NCBI GenBank assembly: GCA_024742875.1
Contig: JANSXP010000001.1
Coordinates: forward strand, 310,001-374,000
Length of the DNA stretch: 64,000 bases
Direction: 5' to 3'
Origin: Planctomycetaceae bacterium
Lineage (GTDB): Bacteria > Planctomycetota > Planctomycetia > Planctomycetales > Planctomycetaceae
Shown: in pieces, positions 9,483 to 20,358 of the stretch
How positions within the stretch are numbered: the stretch's first letter is position 1
How the letters are laid out: every line of letters starts with the position of its first letter
Translations under genes and position numbers: made by a program
The notes under the pieces: model-generated
The model's input: the letters and a program-made list of their open reading frames with translations, nothing else
Told to the model about the DNA's origin: nothing
Database searches by the model: none

Positions 9483-11411
9483 TCAGCGGGATGACTTCTT
9501 ACGTCGTCCTTTTTTCTTTTTGACAGTCGGGCGGGCGGGATGCTTCGCTCCGCAGAAGCTGCATGAGCCGTCCGGATTCAGCGCTTCGCCGCATTCGTTG
9601 CACAGGACAACCGGCTCCACGGCTTCGTCAATGGCCGGATCAAAATGAAAGTCTTCGAACTCGGCCAGACGATCCGTCACCAGGTCCCATTCGTCGCTCA
9701 GGCTGCGATCTGTTTCCTGAGCGGTGGGCGGCTGCTCGGTCATGGCCGGTTTTGCTGGCGCCGGTTTGGCCGCAGGCGTTCTTTCGGCAGACACTTTCGC
9801 TGCAGGCGTTTCTGCTGCAGGTTGAGCCTGACGGGCGGCTTCCGGTTTGCCGGCAGCCGTCTTCCGTGGAGTGTCCGGTACGGGAACCTCCTGCAACTGG
9901 GCGGTGAGGTTTTCGTGCCGAATGATCTCTGTTTCTGCGCGGCGTCCACTTTGGGGCTCCACGGCGGTGACCTGCACCCTGGCTGAGGCGTTGTAGCTGA
10001 TGGTGACTTCCACCTCGGTGCCCTCGGGAAGATCCGTGGGCAGGTCGCTGATGTGGCAGTCGCCCAGAATCGTGTGAGGTTTGCCTGGTCCCGCGCCGGA
10101 TTCCACAATCCGCACGTGGACTTTGGTCTGGCGATCAACCACAGTGCCAAAGCGATGAGTCCGCGATGTGGGCAGGGTGGTGTTGGGCGGGATCAGGTAG
10201 TGCGGCACCCGTTTGGAGCTTTCCGCGTCGCGAATCAGAATGCCCAAAGCTCGTGCGTTCACGCTGTGCTGCTTTACGTTCTTCAGGCGGGTGGAAGCTT
10301 CGGTATTGAATACCGTTCGGGCATTGAGCTGATTGCTCAGCAGCATGCCCGCATAGTAAGCGGCGCCGTGCGCGATCGACTGATCGGGGGACAGTGAAGA
10401 ATTGAGCGTGCGGCCACTGAGCTTCTTCAGGCTGTTGCGGACCATCGGCATGCGGGACGAACCACCGGTGGTCAGCACTTCATCCACATGAGCCCATCCG
10501 AAGCCGTTGTCGGACAGAATGCGTCGCGTGATGGATTCGGAACGTGTGAGCAGTCGGGCACTGCGGACTTCAAATTCCTTCTTCTCAATCTGGTAAGTTC
10601 GTCGCTGGCCCTCGTGCTGTACGGTGACCGCCGCGCGGGGGCGCACCGACAGACTGCGTTTGGCCTGTTCGGCCTCCAGGGCGAGGAACTGATGGCTTTC
10701 CGGTTCGCTGCGGGGATCAAGCTGAAAATCCTCAATGAATTTCTCGGCCGCCATATCGACAATGACCTGCGTCCAGTCCAGACCACCAAGCTCAAGGTCT
10801 CCGTCAGAGGCCACCACCCGTACTTCGTTGGAGGCATACTTCACGATGGCCAGGTCGAGCGTACCGCCCCCAAGGTCGTACACCATCAGCTGCTGATCGG
10901 CCGCCAGTTCGGTGAACGCCAGGCCTTCACTGCCCAGCACGTGGCACAGCGCGGCGGCCACCGGTTCATTGATGATTTCCACTTTGCTCAGTCCGGCGGC
11001 GTGTCCCGCTTTGATGGTGGCGTGTCTCTGGGCGTCGCTGAACTGCGCGGGAACCGTGATGACCGCTTCCGTGATTTCTCCCAGCTGCTGCTGTGCGGAG
11101 CCAATGAGCTTGCGCAGAATGAGGGCCGAAATCTGCACCGGCGTGAGCCGCTTGCCGTCGATTTCCCATGACTTGGCAGAGTGCCCCATGAAGCGTTTGA
11201 CGTTCTGCACCACGCGTTCGGGGCGAGCAATCGCGTTGCGCAGTGCCTCGGTTCCGATGATGGCCGTGCTGTCTTCGAAGAACACGACAGAGGGCGTCGA
11301 CAGCTCGCCTTCCTGGTTGGGAATCGTGACCGGCTGTCCGTGTTCGTTAAGCCACGCAATGCATGAGTAGGTGGTTCCAAGGTCGATGCCAACAGCGTGG
11401 GTCTTGTTCAT
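9483..11411 (-). CDS. Hsp70-family protein with C-terminal zinc ribbon
   Basis: This is a 642-residue Hsp70/DnaK relative. The actin-like ATPase domain is intact at its signature sites: GIDLGTTYSCIAW at the N-terminus, VMVYDLGGGTLDLAIV-like phosphate 2 region and TTGGSSRMPMVRNSL. A beta-sandwich substrate-binding region follows (residues about 390-520). In place of the DnaK lid there is a Pro/Ala-rich linker and then a zinc ribbon, Cys604-x2-Cys607 and Cys617-x2-Cys620, ending in a Lys/Arg tail (KKKKGRRKKSSR). It is therefore not the canonical DnaK, and no dnaJ or grpE is adjacent. The ATG at 11411 starts directly before the ATPase domain; the frame extends upstream to 11552. The partner proteins are unknown. 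Confidence 0.85.
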   Translation of the reverse strand: MNKTHAVGIDLGTTYSCIAWLNEHGQPVTIPNQEGELSTPSVVFFEDSTAIIGTEALRNAIARPERVVQNVKRFMGHSAKSWEIDGKRLTPVQISALILRKLIGSAQQQLGEITEAVITVPAQFSDAQRHATIKAGHAAGLSKVEIINEPVAAALCHVLGSEGLAFTELAADQQLMVYDLGGGTLDLAIVKYASNEVRVVASDGDLELGGLDWTQVIVDMAAEKFIEDFQLDPRSEPESHQFLALEAEQAKRSLSVRPRAAVTVQHEGQRRTYQIEKKEFEVRSARLLTRSESITRRILSDNGFGWAHVDEVLTTGGSSRMPMVRNSLKKLSGRTLNSSLSPDQSIAHGAAYYAGMLLSNQLNARTVFNTEASTRLKNVKQHSVNARALGILIRDAESSKRVPHYLIPPNTTLPTSRTHRFGTVVDRQTKVHVRIVESGAGPGKPHTILGDCHISDLPTDLPEGTEVEVTISYNASARVQVTAVEPQSGRRAETEIIRHENLTAQLQEVPVPDTPRKTAAGKPEAARQAQPAAETPAAKVSAERTPAAKPAPAKPAMTEQPPTAQETDRSLSDEWDLVTDRLAEFEDFHFDPAIDEAVEPVVLCNECGEALNPDGSCSFCGAKHPARPTVKKKKGRRKKSSR

Positions 11412-11693
11412 GAAGCTGCTTTCAAGCGGTCGTCGGATGCGTTCTGTGATCCGGCGAAACAGCGTGGGAACGCAAAAACAGAAGACAGGAGTCAAAGGCG
11501 CAGTGCGTGCGATGGGACGTTCATCGTAACAGGAGCGATGCCGAGTCTCCACGGGAAACAGGCTCGCCGTGATGGCGGACGAGGCGATTGGAACACCTCC
11601 GGTGGTGCCCGCCTGTCGTCGGTATCATAATGACGCCAAAGTCTGTGTAATGACGTCCCCTATGCTGAAAACGTCCGGCCGGAGAGTCTGTCC

Positions 11694-12875
11694 GTGTACC
11701 GTGTGCAAAATCTGGTGAATTGGTCACATGGGCGGCTGCCTGGAGCACTCGCCGCTGTCACGATCTCCGCCGTACTGCTGGTCGGCGTGTCGGGTGACGA
11801 ACGTGCGCGCGATGACCAGTCCACGGCCTACCTGTCCGGTGTGAAGCTGCTTGACGCTCTCCAGCAGCGTCGCGGAATTACGTTTGATGGCTCGCCGCTG
11901 CGCAAGGTGGTGTCGGAACTGCAGCGATCGTGTCGTGTGCCTATTGTCATCGATCGGCGTATTGATCCGGATCAGCGCGTGACGATTCGGACCGATTACG
12001 TCACGTGCCGCACCACGCTGGTGACCCTTGCCGGCGAGGTGGGGGCCCGGGCGTCGTTTGGCCACGGCTACGTCTACATTGGTCCGCCGGCCAGCGCCGT
12101 TTTACTACAGACACGCGTGGCGCTGCTGGAGGAACGTGTGCGGCAGCTCAGAAAGGAAATGGACCCTGAACTGTACCGCGGCCTGACAACTCGGTTTGAC
12201 GGATCGTGGGGTCGGCTGTCCGCGCCCCGCACACTGCTGCAGGAGCGGGCCGGCCAGCTTGGACTTTTGGTCTCTGAGCCCGACAAGGTGCCCCATGATC
12301 TGTGGAGTGCCGCTCGGTTGCCCTCGATGACGTTTGCGGATTTCGCCACTCTGATTTTGACGCAGTTTGATCTGCAGCTGAGTGTGGCTGCATCCGGAGA
12401 ATTGCAGTTCGCCCCCCAGACGATGGATGTGGCGGTGGAGCGGAAGCATCGTGTGCCGCTGCGTGACAAATCGGACGTGCTCAGGCGGTGGCGTCAGGCG
12501 CTGCCCGATCTGCAAATCACGTGGCGCGGCAGCACGGCAACGTTGTCGACCACTGTGGAGAACCATGAACGGCTGAAGCGACTGGCCAAAGGGCAGCAGG
12601 TTCCGTCGGATGAACCGGGGGGACTGCTGTCGCGAACAATGGAGTTTCGTACGCCCCCGCGAACACGTCTGGGTACTGTGCTGGCATCGCTGCGAATAAG
12701 CGTGCCGATTCGGCTGATCGGCAAAACGGAGGCGGATCTGCAGCAGGAGCTTAACCAGTTTGTGGAGATCAACGAGGTGGGGACCCCCAGCGCCGAGTTC
12801 TTTCCCAAGGCGCTTGCAGGGTTGAACGGCAAGGTAGAGGTGACAGATCAGGAAGTCACCGTGACGTTTGATTGA
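11694..12875 (+). CDS. secreted STN-like hypothetical protein
   Basis: This is a 393-residue protein of unknown function. It starts at a GTG, and a hydrophobic segment at residues 17-33 (PGALAAVTISAVLLVGVSG) looks like a signal peptide or anchor. Residues about 58-125 (ITFDGSPLRKVVSELQRS, then VPIVIDRRIDPDQRVTI and GYVYIGPP) resemble the STN/secretin N-terminal fold seen in envelope proteins of this phylum. The rest is mixed alpha/beta, ends in short beta repeats (LNGKVEVTDQEVTVTFD), and contains a second similar module (MTFADFATLILTQFDLQLSV). It may be a periplasmic or cell-surface scaffold. It is divergent from the Hsp70 gene. Confidence 0.6.
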   Translation: MYRVQNLVNWSHGRLPGALAAVTISAVLLVGVSGDERARDDQSTAYLSGVKLLDALQQRRGITFDGSPLRKVVSELQRSCRVPIVIDRRIDPDQRVTIRTDYVTCRTTLVTLAGEVGARASFGHGYVYIGPPASAVLLQTRVALLEERVRQLRKEMDPELYRGLTTRFDGSWGRLSAPRTLLQERAGQLGLLVSEPDKVPHDLWSAARLPSMTFADFATLILTQFDLQLSVAASGELQFAPQTMDVAVERKHRVPLRDKSDVLRRWRQALPDLQITWRGSTATLSTTVENHERLKRLAKGQQVPSDEPGGLLSRTMEFRTPPRTRLGTVLASLRISVPIRLIGKTEADLQQELNQFVEINEVGTPSAEFFPKALAGLNGKVEVTDQEVTVTFD

Positions 12876-13467
12876 CGCGGTAACTCAGGGCGGCCTGTGA
12901 AGCGTTGGTGAAGCGTCACGGCCGAATGCCCGATTGCTGAAAACGAGAATGCCCATTCCAGCGTGTGCGCTCGCTGTCGGGCTTCCAGGCGGCATTCTGT
13001 GCAGGTAATGCATCAGCTGTTGCACGAGGATTGTCCGGCCTGCCCGTCGACTGCCGAAATGCCCGGTTTTGTTCGAGGATCCGAATGGATCTTCCGATGG
13101 TTGTTTTGAATTCGCGGTGGACACTTCTTACGATATCGGCGGTCGGTCCCAGGCGGCGAGGACGCCTCAAATGAGTGAGTGCGGGGCAAAGAGCGCGGCT
13201 GTGATGACCGTCCACGGCCCCAGATGGTCCTGGTCTCAGACTGCGACAACTGCTCATTGCAGCCCGCAACGGCGGACTGCGAAAAATGCGACGAAAGTCG
13301 GCTGCAGTGTCCTGCAGTTTTTGATCTCGCGGATCAGCCAGTGGTGGCGAAATGTTCGTCCACCGACACATCCCGCCGAAGTTCGGCAACGTTTTTGCGT
13401 GACCGGTCCGTAAGTCGCTCACAGCCGCGAGCGACGGCCCGACCGGGTCAGAAGGAAGAACCAGACA
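12876..13467. other. 592-base intergenic region, nothing recognised
   Basis: Several frames of 60-170 codons cross this stretch, but all have biased compositions (Arg, Ser, Pro, Cys) and none resembles a known family or begins with a good ribosome site. I see no strong hairpin or repeat. It probably carries the promoter of the kinase gene that starts at 13468. Confidence 0.4.
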
Positions 13468-14544
13468 ATGCTAGATATTCAACCCGCCGGAACCGCTCTC
13501 GATTTCGTGTCTCTCGGAGCGCTTGTCAATCGCCTGGATCCCGGGCGCATTCCGTTTCGCAAGGCGAACCAGCTGGCTGTTCATGTGAGCGGTGGTGAGT
13601 TCAACTGCTCCGCCAACCTGTCCGACTGCTTCCAGCTGAATACCGGTGTGGTGACCGCCATGATCGACAGTCCGCTGGGAGGGCTGATTCATGAGCGAGT
13701 GCGGGCGATGGGTGTCACGCCGTTCTACAAGCACTTTGAGCACGACGGTGTGCGTGGACCCAACATGGCCACCGTTTACAGCGATCAGGGCTGTGGCGTA
13801 CGAGCCCCCGTTGTGTTCTACAATCGCAGCAATGAGGCGGCCGCTCAACTGAAGGCGGGTGATTTCAACTGGGACGAAATCTTTGCCGGTGGCTGTCGCT
13901 GGTTCCACAGCGGTGGCATCTTTGCCGCGCTGTCGCCGACAACGCCGGAAGTCATCATCGAAGGGATGAAGGCGGCCAAAAAGGCGGGCGCTGTGACCTC
14001 TTTTGACCTGAACTATCGCGCCAAACTGTGGGCGATCAGCGGTGGTCTGGATAAAGCCCAGGAAACGCTTCGCAGCATCGTGGAACACTGTGATGTTCTG
14101 GTTGGCAACGAAGAGGACCTGCAGAAAGGTCTGGGTCTGGAAGGTCAGGATGTGGAGAAGGCCAGCAAGCTCGATCCGTCAGCCTTCTTTGGCATGATGG
14201 AGTCGGTCGCCAAAGATCTGCCCAACGTGAAGGCTGTGGCCACCACGCTTCGCGAAGTGATCAACACTAATCGGCACAACTGGAGTGCCGTGCTGTGGAT
14301 GGACGGTCAGACCTACCAGGCACCGGAAGCAGAACTGAGCGTCCTCGACCGCGTTGGTGGTGGTGACGGATTTGCCTCCGGCCTGATCTACGGCCTGCTG
14401 GGCGGCCGTGACCCTCAGACCGCACTGAACCTGGGCTGGGCTCATGGTGCTTTGCTGACGACCTATCCGGGCGATACGACGATGGCCTCCATTCCAGAAG
14501 TGGAAGCTTTTGCTTCCGGTGGTTCGGCCCGCATTCAGCGCTGA
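13468..14544 (+). CDS. kdgK: PfkB-family sugar kinase, probable 2-keto-3-deoxygluconate kinase
   Basis: This is a ribokinase-fold enzyme of 358 residues that would phosphorylate 2-keto-3-deoxygluconate with ATP. Family marks include the early VSGGEFNCSANLS sugar-binding loop, SFDLNYRAKLW (seen in KDG kinases), VGNEEDLQKGLG and the C-terminal DRVGGGDGFASGLIYGL, in which GGGD replaces the usual GAGD anion hole. The start ATG has GGAAGAA nine bases upstream. It precedes gnd in the same direction, and both handle six-carbon acids of the gluconate/Entner-Doudoroff area, which supports the assignment. The exact substrate within the PfkB family is inferred. Confidence 0.72.
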   Translation: MLDIQPAGTALDFVSLGALVNRLDPGRIPFRKANQLAVHVSGGEFNCSANLSDCFQLNTGVVTAMIDSPLGGLIHERVRAMGVTPFYKHFEHDGVRGPNMATVYSDQGCGVRAPVVFYNRSNEAAAQLKAGDFNWDEIFAGGCRWFHSGGIFAALSPTTPEVIIEGMKAAKKAGAVTSFDLNYRAKLWAISGGLDKAQETLRSIVEHCDVLVGNEEDLQKGLGLEGQDVEKASKLDPSAFFGMMESVAKDLPNVKAVATTLREVINTNRHNWSAVLWMDGQTYQAPEAELSVLDRVGGGDGFASGLIYGLLGGRDPQTALNLGWAHGALLTTYPGDTTMASIPEVEAFASGGSARIQR

Positions 14545-14715
14545 TGCGCGTGCAGCGTGCAGCGTGCATTCACTGTGAATGCTGCTGAGGCCTCATGACG
14601 CGGCGGCGACGGATCGATGTCGACTGTCGCCGCCCTACGTGATTCCTGCCACTGGCCGGAATCGTTACGACACCGGTCGGACTTCCGGCCTTCCTGAAAA
14701 ACGAATACGCAAACA

Positions 14716-16182
14716 ATGGCAAAGCACGATATTGGACTGATTGGTCTGGCGGTGATGGGACAGAACCTGGTCATGAATATGGCCAACAAAGGGTTCAACG
14801 TAGCGGTCTACAACCGCACCACCAGCAAGATGACAGACTTTGTGGACGGCCTTGGCAGCCGACCGGAAGGTGTGGTGGAAGATGGTGCGGCCGAGCGTAT
14901 TCACGGCTATGAGTCTTTGGAAGACTTTGTGAACAGCCTGGAGTCTCCCCGACGTGTTATGATCATGGTGCAGGCCGGCGGACCGTGTGATGCGGTGATC
15001 AACCAGCTGAAGCCTCTGCTGGATCAGGGCGACATCATCATCGATGGTGGCAATGCGGACTATGTGGACACCAATCGTCGTCACGAGGAACTGGCGGCCG
15101 AAGGCTTCCGCTTCATTGGCACGGGTGTGTCCGGCGGAGAAGAGGGCGCGTTGAAGGGCCCCAGCATCATGCCCGGCGGTCATCCGGAAGCCTGGCCGTT
15201 TGTCAAAGACATTCTGCAGAAGATCAGCGCCAAAGTCGGCGAGAACGACGACATCCCCTGCTGCGACTGGGTGGGCGAGGCCGGAGCCGGTCACTATGTC
15301 AAGATGGTGCACAACGGCATTGAATACGGCGATATGCAGCTGATCTGCGAAGCCTATTACATTCTCAAGCACGGTCTGGGTCTAACCAACCAGGAACTGC
15401 ACGAAGTCTTCAAAGAGTGGAATGAAGGTGACCTGGACAGCTATCTGATTGAAATCACGCGTGACATCTTCACCGTGGGTGACAAAGAGACGGACAACGA
15501 TCTGGTCGACATGATTCTCGACACGGCTGGGCAGAAAGGCACCGGTCGCTGGATGTGTCAGCACGCTCTGGAACTGGGTGTCCCCACGACACTCGTCACA
15601 GAAGCCGTCTATGCTCGCTGCCTGTCGGCTCAGAAAGAGGAGCGGGTGCGAGCGGCTGAGCTGCTGTCCGGTCCTGAAATCAAGTTTGAAGGCGATCGTC
15701 AGCAGTTTATCGACGACGTGCGTCAGGCACTGTATGCGTCCAAGCTGGTCAGCTACGCCCAGGGTTATGTGCAGCTGAACGCGGCCGCCAAAGAGTTCGG
15801 ATGGAAACTGAACAATGGTCCCATCGCCCTGTTGTGGCGCGGTGGCTGTATCATTCGTTCGGTCTTTCTGCAGGACATCAAGAACGCGTTTGACAAGAAT
15901 CCTGAGTTGGAAAATCTGCTGCTGGACGACTTCTTCAAGGACGCGATCGACAAGGCTCAGCCGTCATGGCGACGCGTGGTGGCCGCGGCCGTGCAGTTTG
16001 GGCTGCCGGTTCCTGCCTTCAGTGCCGCGCTGACCTATTTTGACGGCTACCGTCGGGCCACACTGCCGGCCAATCTGCTGCAGGCTCAGCGTGACTATTT
16101 CGGCGCCCATACTTATGAACGCACGGATAAGCCTCGCGGCGAGAAGTTCCACACCGACTGGATCCGCGAACGCACGCTGTAG
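14716..16182 (+). CDS. gnd: 6-phosphogluconate dehydrogenase, decarboxylating
   Basis: It oxidises 6-phosphogluconate to ribulose 5-phosphate and CO2 with NADP+ in the oxidative pentose phosphate pathway. The 488-residue length fits the long homodimeric class. The Rossmann start is IGLIGLAVMGQNLVMNMA; the substrate signature appears as GTGVSGGEEGALKGPSIMPGG, the catalytic Lys/Asn region as GHYVKMVHNGIEYGDMQ, and the C-terminal region includes RGGCIIRS and the tail near THYE-like HTYERTD. It follows the kinase gene after 171 bases and ends at a bidirectional terminator. Confidence 0.97.
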   Translation: MAKHDIGLIGLAVMGQNLVMNMANKGFNVAVYNRTTSKMTDFVDGLGSRPEGVVEDGAAERIHGYESLEDFVNSLESPRRVMIMVQAGGPCDAVINQLKPLLDQGDIIIDGGNADYVDTNRRHEELAAEGFRFIGTGVSGGEEGALKGPSIMPGGHPEAWPFVKDILQKISAKVGENDDIPCCDWVGEAGAGHYVKMVHNGIEYGDMQLICEAYYILKHGLGLTNQELHEVFKEWNEGDLDSYLIEITRDIFTVGDKETDNDLVDMILDTAGQKGTGRWMCQHALELGVPTTLVTEAVYARCLSAQKEERVRAAELLSGPEIKFEGDRQQFIDDVRQALYASKLVSYAQGYVQLNAAAKEFGWKLNNGPIALLWRGGCIIRSVFLQDIKNAFDKNPELENLLLDDFFKDAIDKAQPSWRRVVAAAVQFGLPVPAFSAALTYFDGYRRATLPANLLQAQRDYFGAHTYERTDKPRGEKFHTDWIRERTL

Positions 16183-16220
16183 CCGACGGCCGCCCACGGC
16201 GACGCACAGCAAATCCACCG

Positions 16221-16252
16221 AAAACCTCGCGCCACCAGCGCGAGGTTTTCTT
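16221..16252. terminator. bidirectional intrinsic terminator between gnd and the next gene
   Basis: AAAACCTCGCGC and GCGCGAGGTTTT form a 12-bp stem around CACCA. Because the outer pairs are A/T, both strands have a U tract, so it should stop gnd on the plus strand and the convergent gene ending at 16251. Confidence 0.8.
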
Positions 16253-17003
16253 ATGCGCGGCCTGAGGATTCCACAGGAGCCTCTGGAGAAGATGCGTCAG
16301 GCGATGGCTGAGCCGGTTTTCCAGCGGCTGTCGTCTCCAGTGGCTGGGCCCGCGTGTAGCGCGCAACGGGGATGGTGATCAGCCGACGGCACACCCGGCC
16401 GGTGGCTGTGACAAAACCGGCGCCCGCATCGTTCAGAAAAGCGAAAGCAAAAATCGTCAGTGAAGCGCTTAGGACCAGCAACCCGTTGCGGAGTGGGCCG
16501 TCCGTGGCAACACGTCGGGTGGCTGTCAGCAGCAGCCCGTCCGACGGCAGTTGGCCATCTGGTGCAGGTGTGCCTGCGGCCGCCTCCGCCTCGCTGTCTG
16601 CCTGTCCGAACAGCAGACTGCCACTGACCGGGATGAATTCTGCGTGGTCGTCCTGCTGTCTGTTGCCCGTCATTCGCTGCAGAAATTCCGGATCGGTCTG
16701 CAGTGCCTTGTCGACCCGTTCCAGGTATTCGACATCTTCTTCCAGGGCAACCAGCTGTCTGACGTTCTGCTGATATTCAGCACGCACGGTCTGCCAGACG
16801 GCCAGTTTGGGAGCCAGCGCGACGGTGCCGTAAATCATGGCAGCCGCGAGCAGCGTGCACCAGAAGCAGAGAGATACCGCCATGGTTGAGACCGCCAGCG
16901 TGGCGTCGTTCGCGGTGTCACTCGTGGCGTGCCGGCGGTCAGGCTGGGCACTGCTGTCCTCCACGGCCGGATCGGATGCATGCTGCGGCGTGGTGGCGGA
17001 CAT
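16251..17003 (-). CDS. two-helix membrane protein with FtsB/DivIC-like coiled coil
   Basis: This is a 250-residue protein of unknown function. Residues about 35-62 form a membrane segment (VSLCFWCTLLAAAMIYGTVA), followed by a coiled coil of the FtsB/DivIC type (QNVRQLVALEEDVEYLERVD) ending in LQTDPEFLQRMTG, which is close to the end of septum-initiator domains. A second hydrophobic helix lies near residues 190-210 (LLVLSASLTIFAFAFLNDAG), then a Pro/Ala-rich tail. A role in cell division or envelope assembly is possible, but many planctomycetes lack FtsZ, so this is speculative. The ATG at 17003 is chosen because the longer frame (to 17117) would read through the eno terminator. Confidence 0.55.
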   Translation of the reverse strand: MSATTPQHASDPAVEDSSAQPDRRHATSDTANDATLAVSTMAVSLCFWCTLLAAAMIYGTVALAPKLAVWQTVRAEYQQNVRQLVALEEDVEYLERVDKALQTDPEFLQRMTGNRQQDDHAEFIPVSGSLLFGQADSEAEAAAGTPAPDGQLPSDGLLLTATRRVATDGPLRNGLLVLSASLTIFAFAFLNDAGAGFVTATGRVCRRLITIPVARYTRAQPLETTAAGKPAQPSPDASSPEAPVESSGRA

Positions 17004-17018
17004 GAAGTTCTCACGAAC

Positions 17019-17045
17019 AAAAAAAGCCCGGCTGATAAGCCGGGC
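17019..17045 (-). terminator. intrinsic terminator after eno
   Basis: On the minus strand GCCCGGCT and AGCCGGGC pair around a TATC loop and are followed by a run of seven T. It lies about 95 bases beyond the enolase stop and immediately before the start of the next minus-strand gene. Confidence 0.85.
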
Positions 17046-17138
17046 GTGGTTTCTGCTGACGGGTGCCAGCTGTGCAGATGGTTTTGAGACTGCTCCAGGC
17101 GGCGTGCACAGATTCACGCCGCTCCGGAGGTCGTGAAC

Positions 17139-19065
<1,927 letters not shown>

Positions 19066-20169
19066 ATGAAACGTTTCGCTAAGGCTGTCGTCGCCGCCAC
19101 ATTGCTCTGTATCGCCACCAGTCAGTCCACCGCCATGGCCCAGTTTCGCTTTGGCAAAAGCGGCGGATCCAAAGGCGGAAGCTCGAGCAGTCTGTCACGC
19201 GGGGGCAGTTCATCCCGCGGTCAGTCCAGCAGCCGATTTTCCTCCGGATCCAATCGTTTTCACGGTTCGTCCAGCAGCAAAGGGATCAGCAACAGTTCTC
19301 GCGTCGGTCAGTGGAGGCCCCAGAACAGCCGGGTGCCTCAGATCGGCAAGCCCGGTGGGCACAGCAAACTGCCCACCCACAGACCACAGATCACAAAGCC
19401 CAGCTGGGGCAAAGTCCCTCAGGTGACCAAACCTGGCTTTAACAAACTGCCGCAGACGGGCAAGCGACCACAAATCGTGCGACCCGACAGTTTGAACAAG
19501 CTGCCATTGATCGGAAAGCCATCGACGAAGCTGCCTTCGACGAAGGGGCCGCAGATCGTGAAACCCGGTGGGAGCGGCAAGCTGCCTCTGAACAAACTGC
19601 CACAGATCAACAAACCGCAGAATGGTCACCCACTGTTGAACGGTGGCATCAAAGGGCAGATTCAAAAGCACGTCACTCAGAAATTTCATCGTCCGGCCAA
19701 CTGGCAGAATCTGGTGCACAACATCATCCAGCACAACCGACGGCACTGGTGTCACACTCGACCAGTGGTTTGCCACTGGTGGGTCAGCTACTGCACCCCC
19801 ATTGCTCACTGCAGCTTCAGTGATCTGGTGGTCTGCGACTGGAATCGCGTGCAGTGTGCTCCGATCGTTCAGGTGGGTACTCCCGTGCAGGATGTGCAGT
19901 GGTACCTTGGCATGAAGGGCATCCTGCTGCCTGGTCGAGGAATTGGTATCGATGCTGTTGAGCCCAACTCTCCGGCCGAACAGGTAGGCCTGCGACCTGG
20001 CATGGTCCTCACCGTCTGCAACGGGATTCCCATGACCGATGAAACGGCGATGGCCGAAGCGATCCGAATCTCGGGCGGTGTGCTGAACATGACCCTGCTG
20101 TCAGAAGACGGCACTCAGGTTCTGGAAGGCACTGTGCGAATGATTCAGGCGGCCCCTGTTTCCTTCTGA
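19066..20169 (+). CDS. secreted repeat protein with C-terminal PDZ domain
   Basis: This 367-residue exported protein has a signal peptide (MKRFAKAVVAATLLCIATSQ, ending near AMA). A Gly/Ser-rich stretch follows, then about 120 residues of imperfect basic repeats built on Lys-Leu-Pro-x-[Ile/Thr]-x-Lys-Pro (PQIGKPG, PQITKPS, PQVTKPG, PQIVRPD, PQIVKPG, PQINKPQ). A Cys/His/Trp-rich section (HWCHTRPVVCHWWVSYC) follows. The C-terminus is a PDZ domain (IGIDAVEPNSPAEQVGLRPG). The basic repeats suggest binding to a polyanionic cell-surface polymer, with PDZ for protein contact; this is inference. GGGAGAAG precedes the ATG at 19066. A strong terminator follows. Confidence 0.7.
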   Translation: MKRFAKAVVAATLLCIATSQSTAMAQFRFGKSGGSKGGSSSSLSRGGSSSRGQSSSRFSSGSNRFHGSSSSKGISNSSRVGQWRPQNSRVPQIGKPGGHSKLPTHRPQITKPSWGKVPQVTKPGFNKLPQTGKRPQIVRPDSLNKLPLIGKPSTKLPSTKGPQIVKPGGSGKLPLNKLPQINKPQNGHPLLNGGIKGQIQKHVTQKFHRPANWQNLVHNIIQHNRRHWCHTRPVVCHWWVSYCTPIAHCSFSDLVVCDWNRVQCAPIVQVGTPVQDVQWYLGMKGILLPGRGIGIDAVEPNSPAEQVGLRPGMVLTVCNGIPMTDETAMAEAIRISGGVLNMTLLSEDGTQVLEGTVRMIQAAPVSF

Positions 20170-20206
20170 CAGACGTCGGTAAGGCAGCCCACGGCTATCC
20201 GATCAG

Positions 20207-20237
20207 AGCGGACTCATCAACGGATGAGTCCGCTTTT
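20207..20237 (+). terminator. intrinsic terminator after the PDZ protein
   Basis: A 12-bp perfect stem (AGCGGACTCATC / GATGAGTCCGCT) with AACG loop is followed by TTT. It lies 37 bases past the stop codon. Confidence 0.85.
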
Positions 20238-20358
20238 GCATGCGCTGTGCGAAAATACTCGTCCGGCAGTTCACGGGGACCGCCGCGCTTTGCCAGCGCC
20301 GACCGTTCGTTGTTACGATAGACAGGTTCGCACCATTTTCTGATCAGAGGATTGCTCT

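Noticed and set aside
12916-13422. Minus frame of 168 codons in the 12.9-13.4 kb gap, and plus frames there
   Set aside because: Compositions are Arg/Ser/Pro/Cys-rich and overlap each other on all frames, as expected of random frames in GC-rich DNA.
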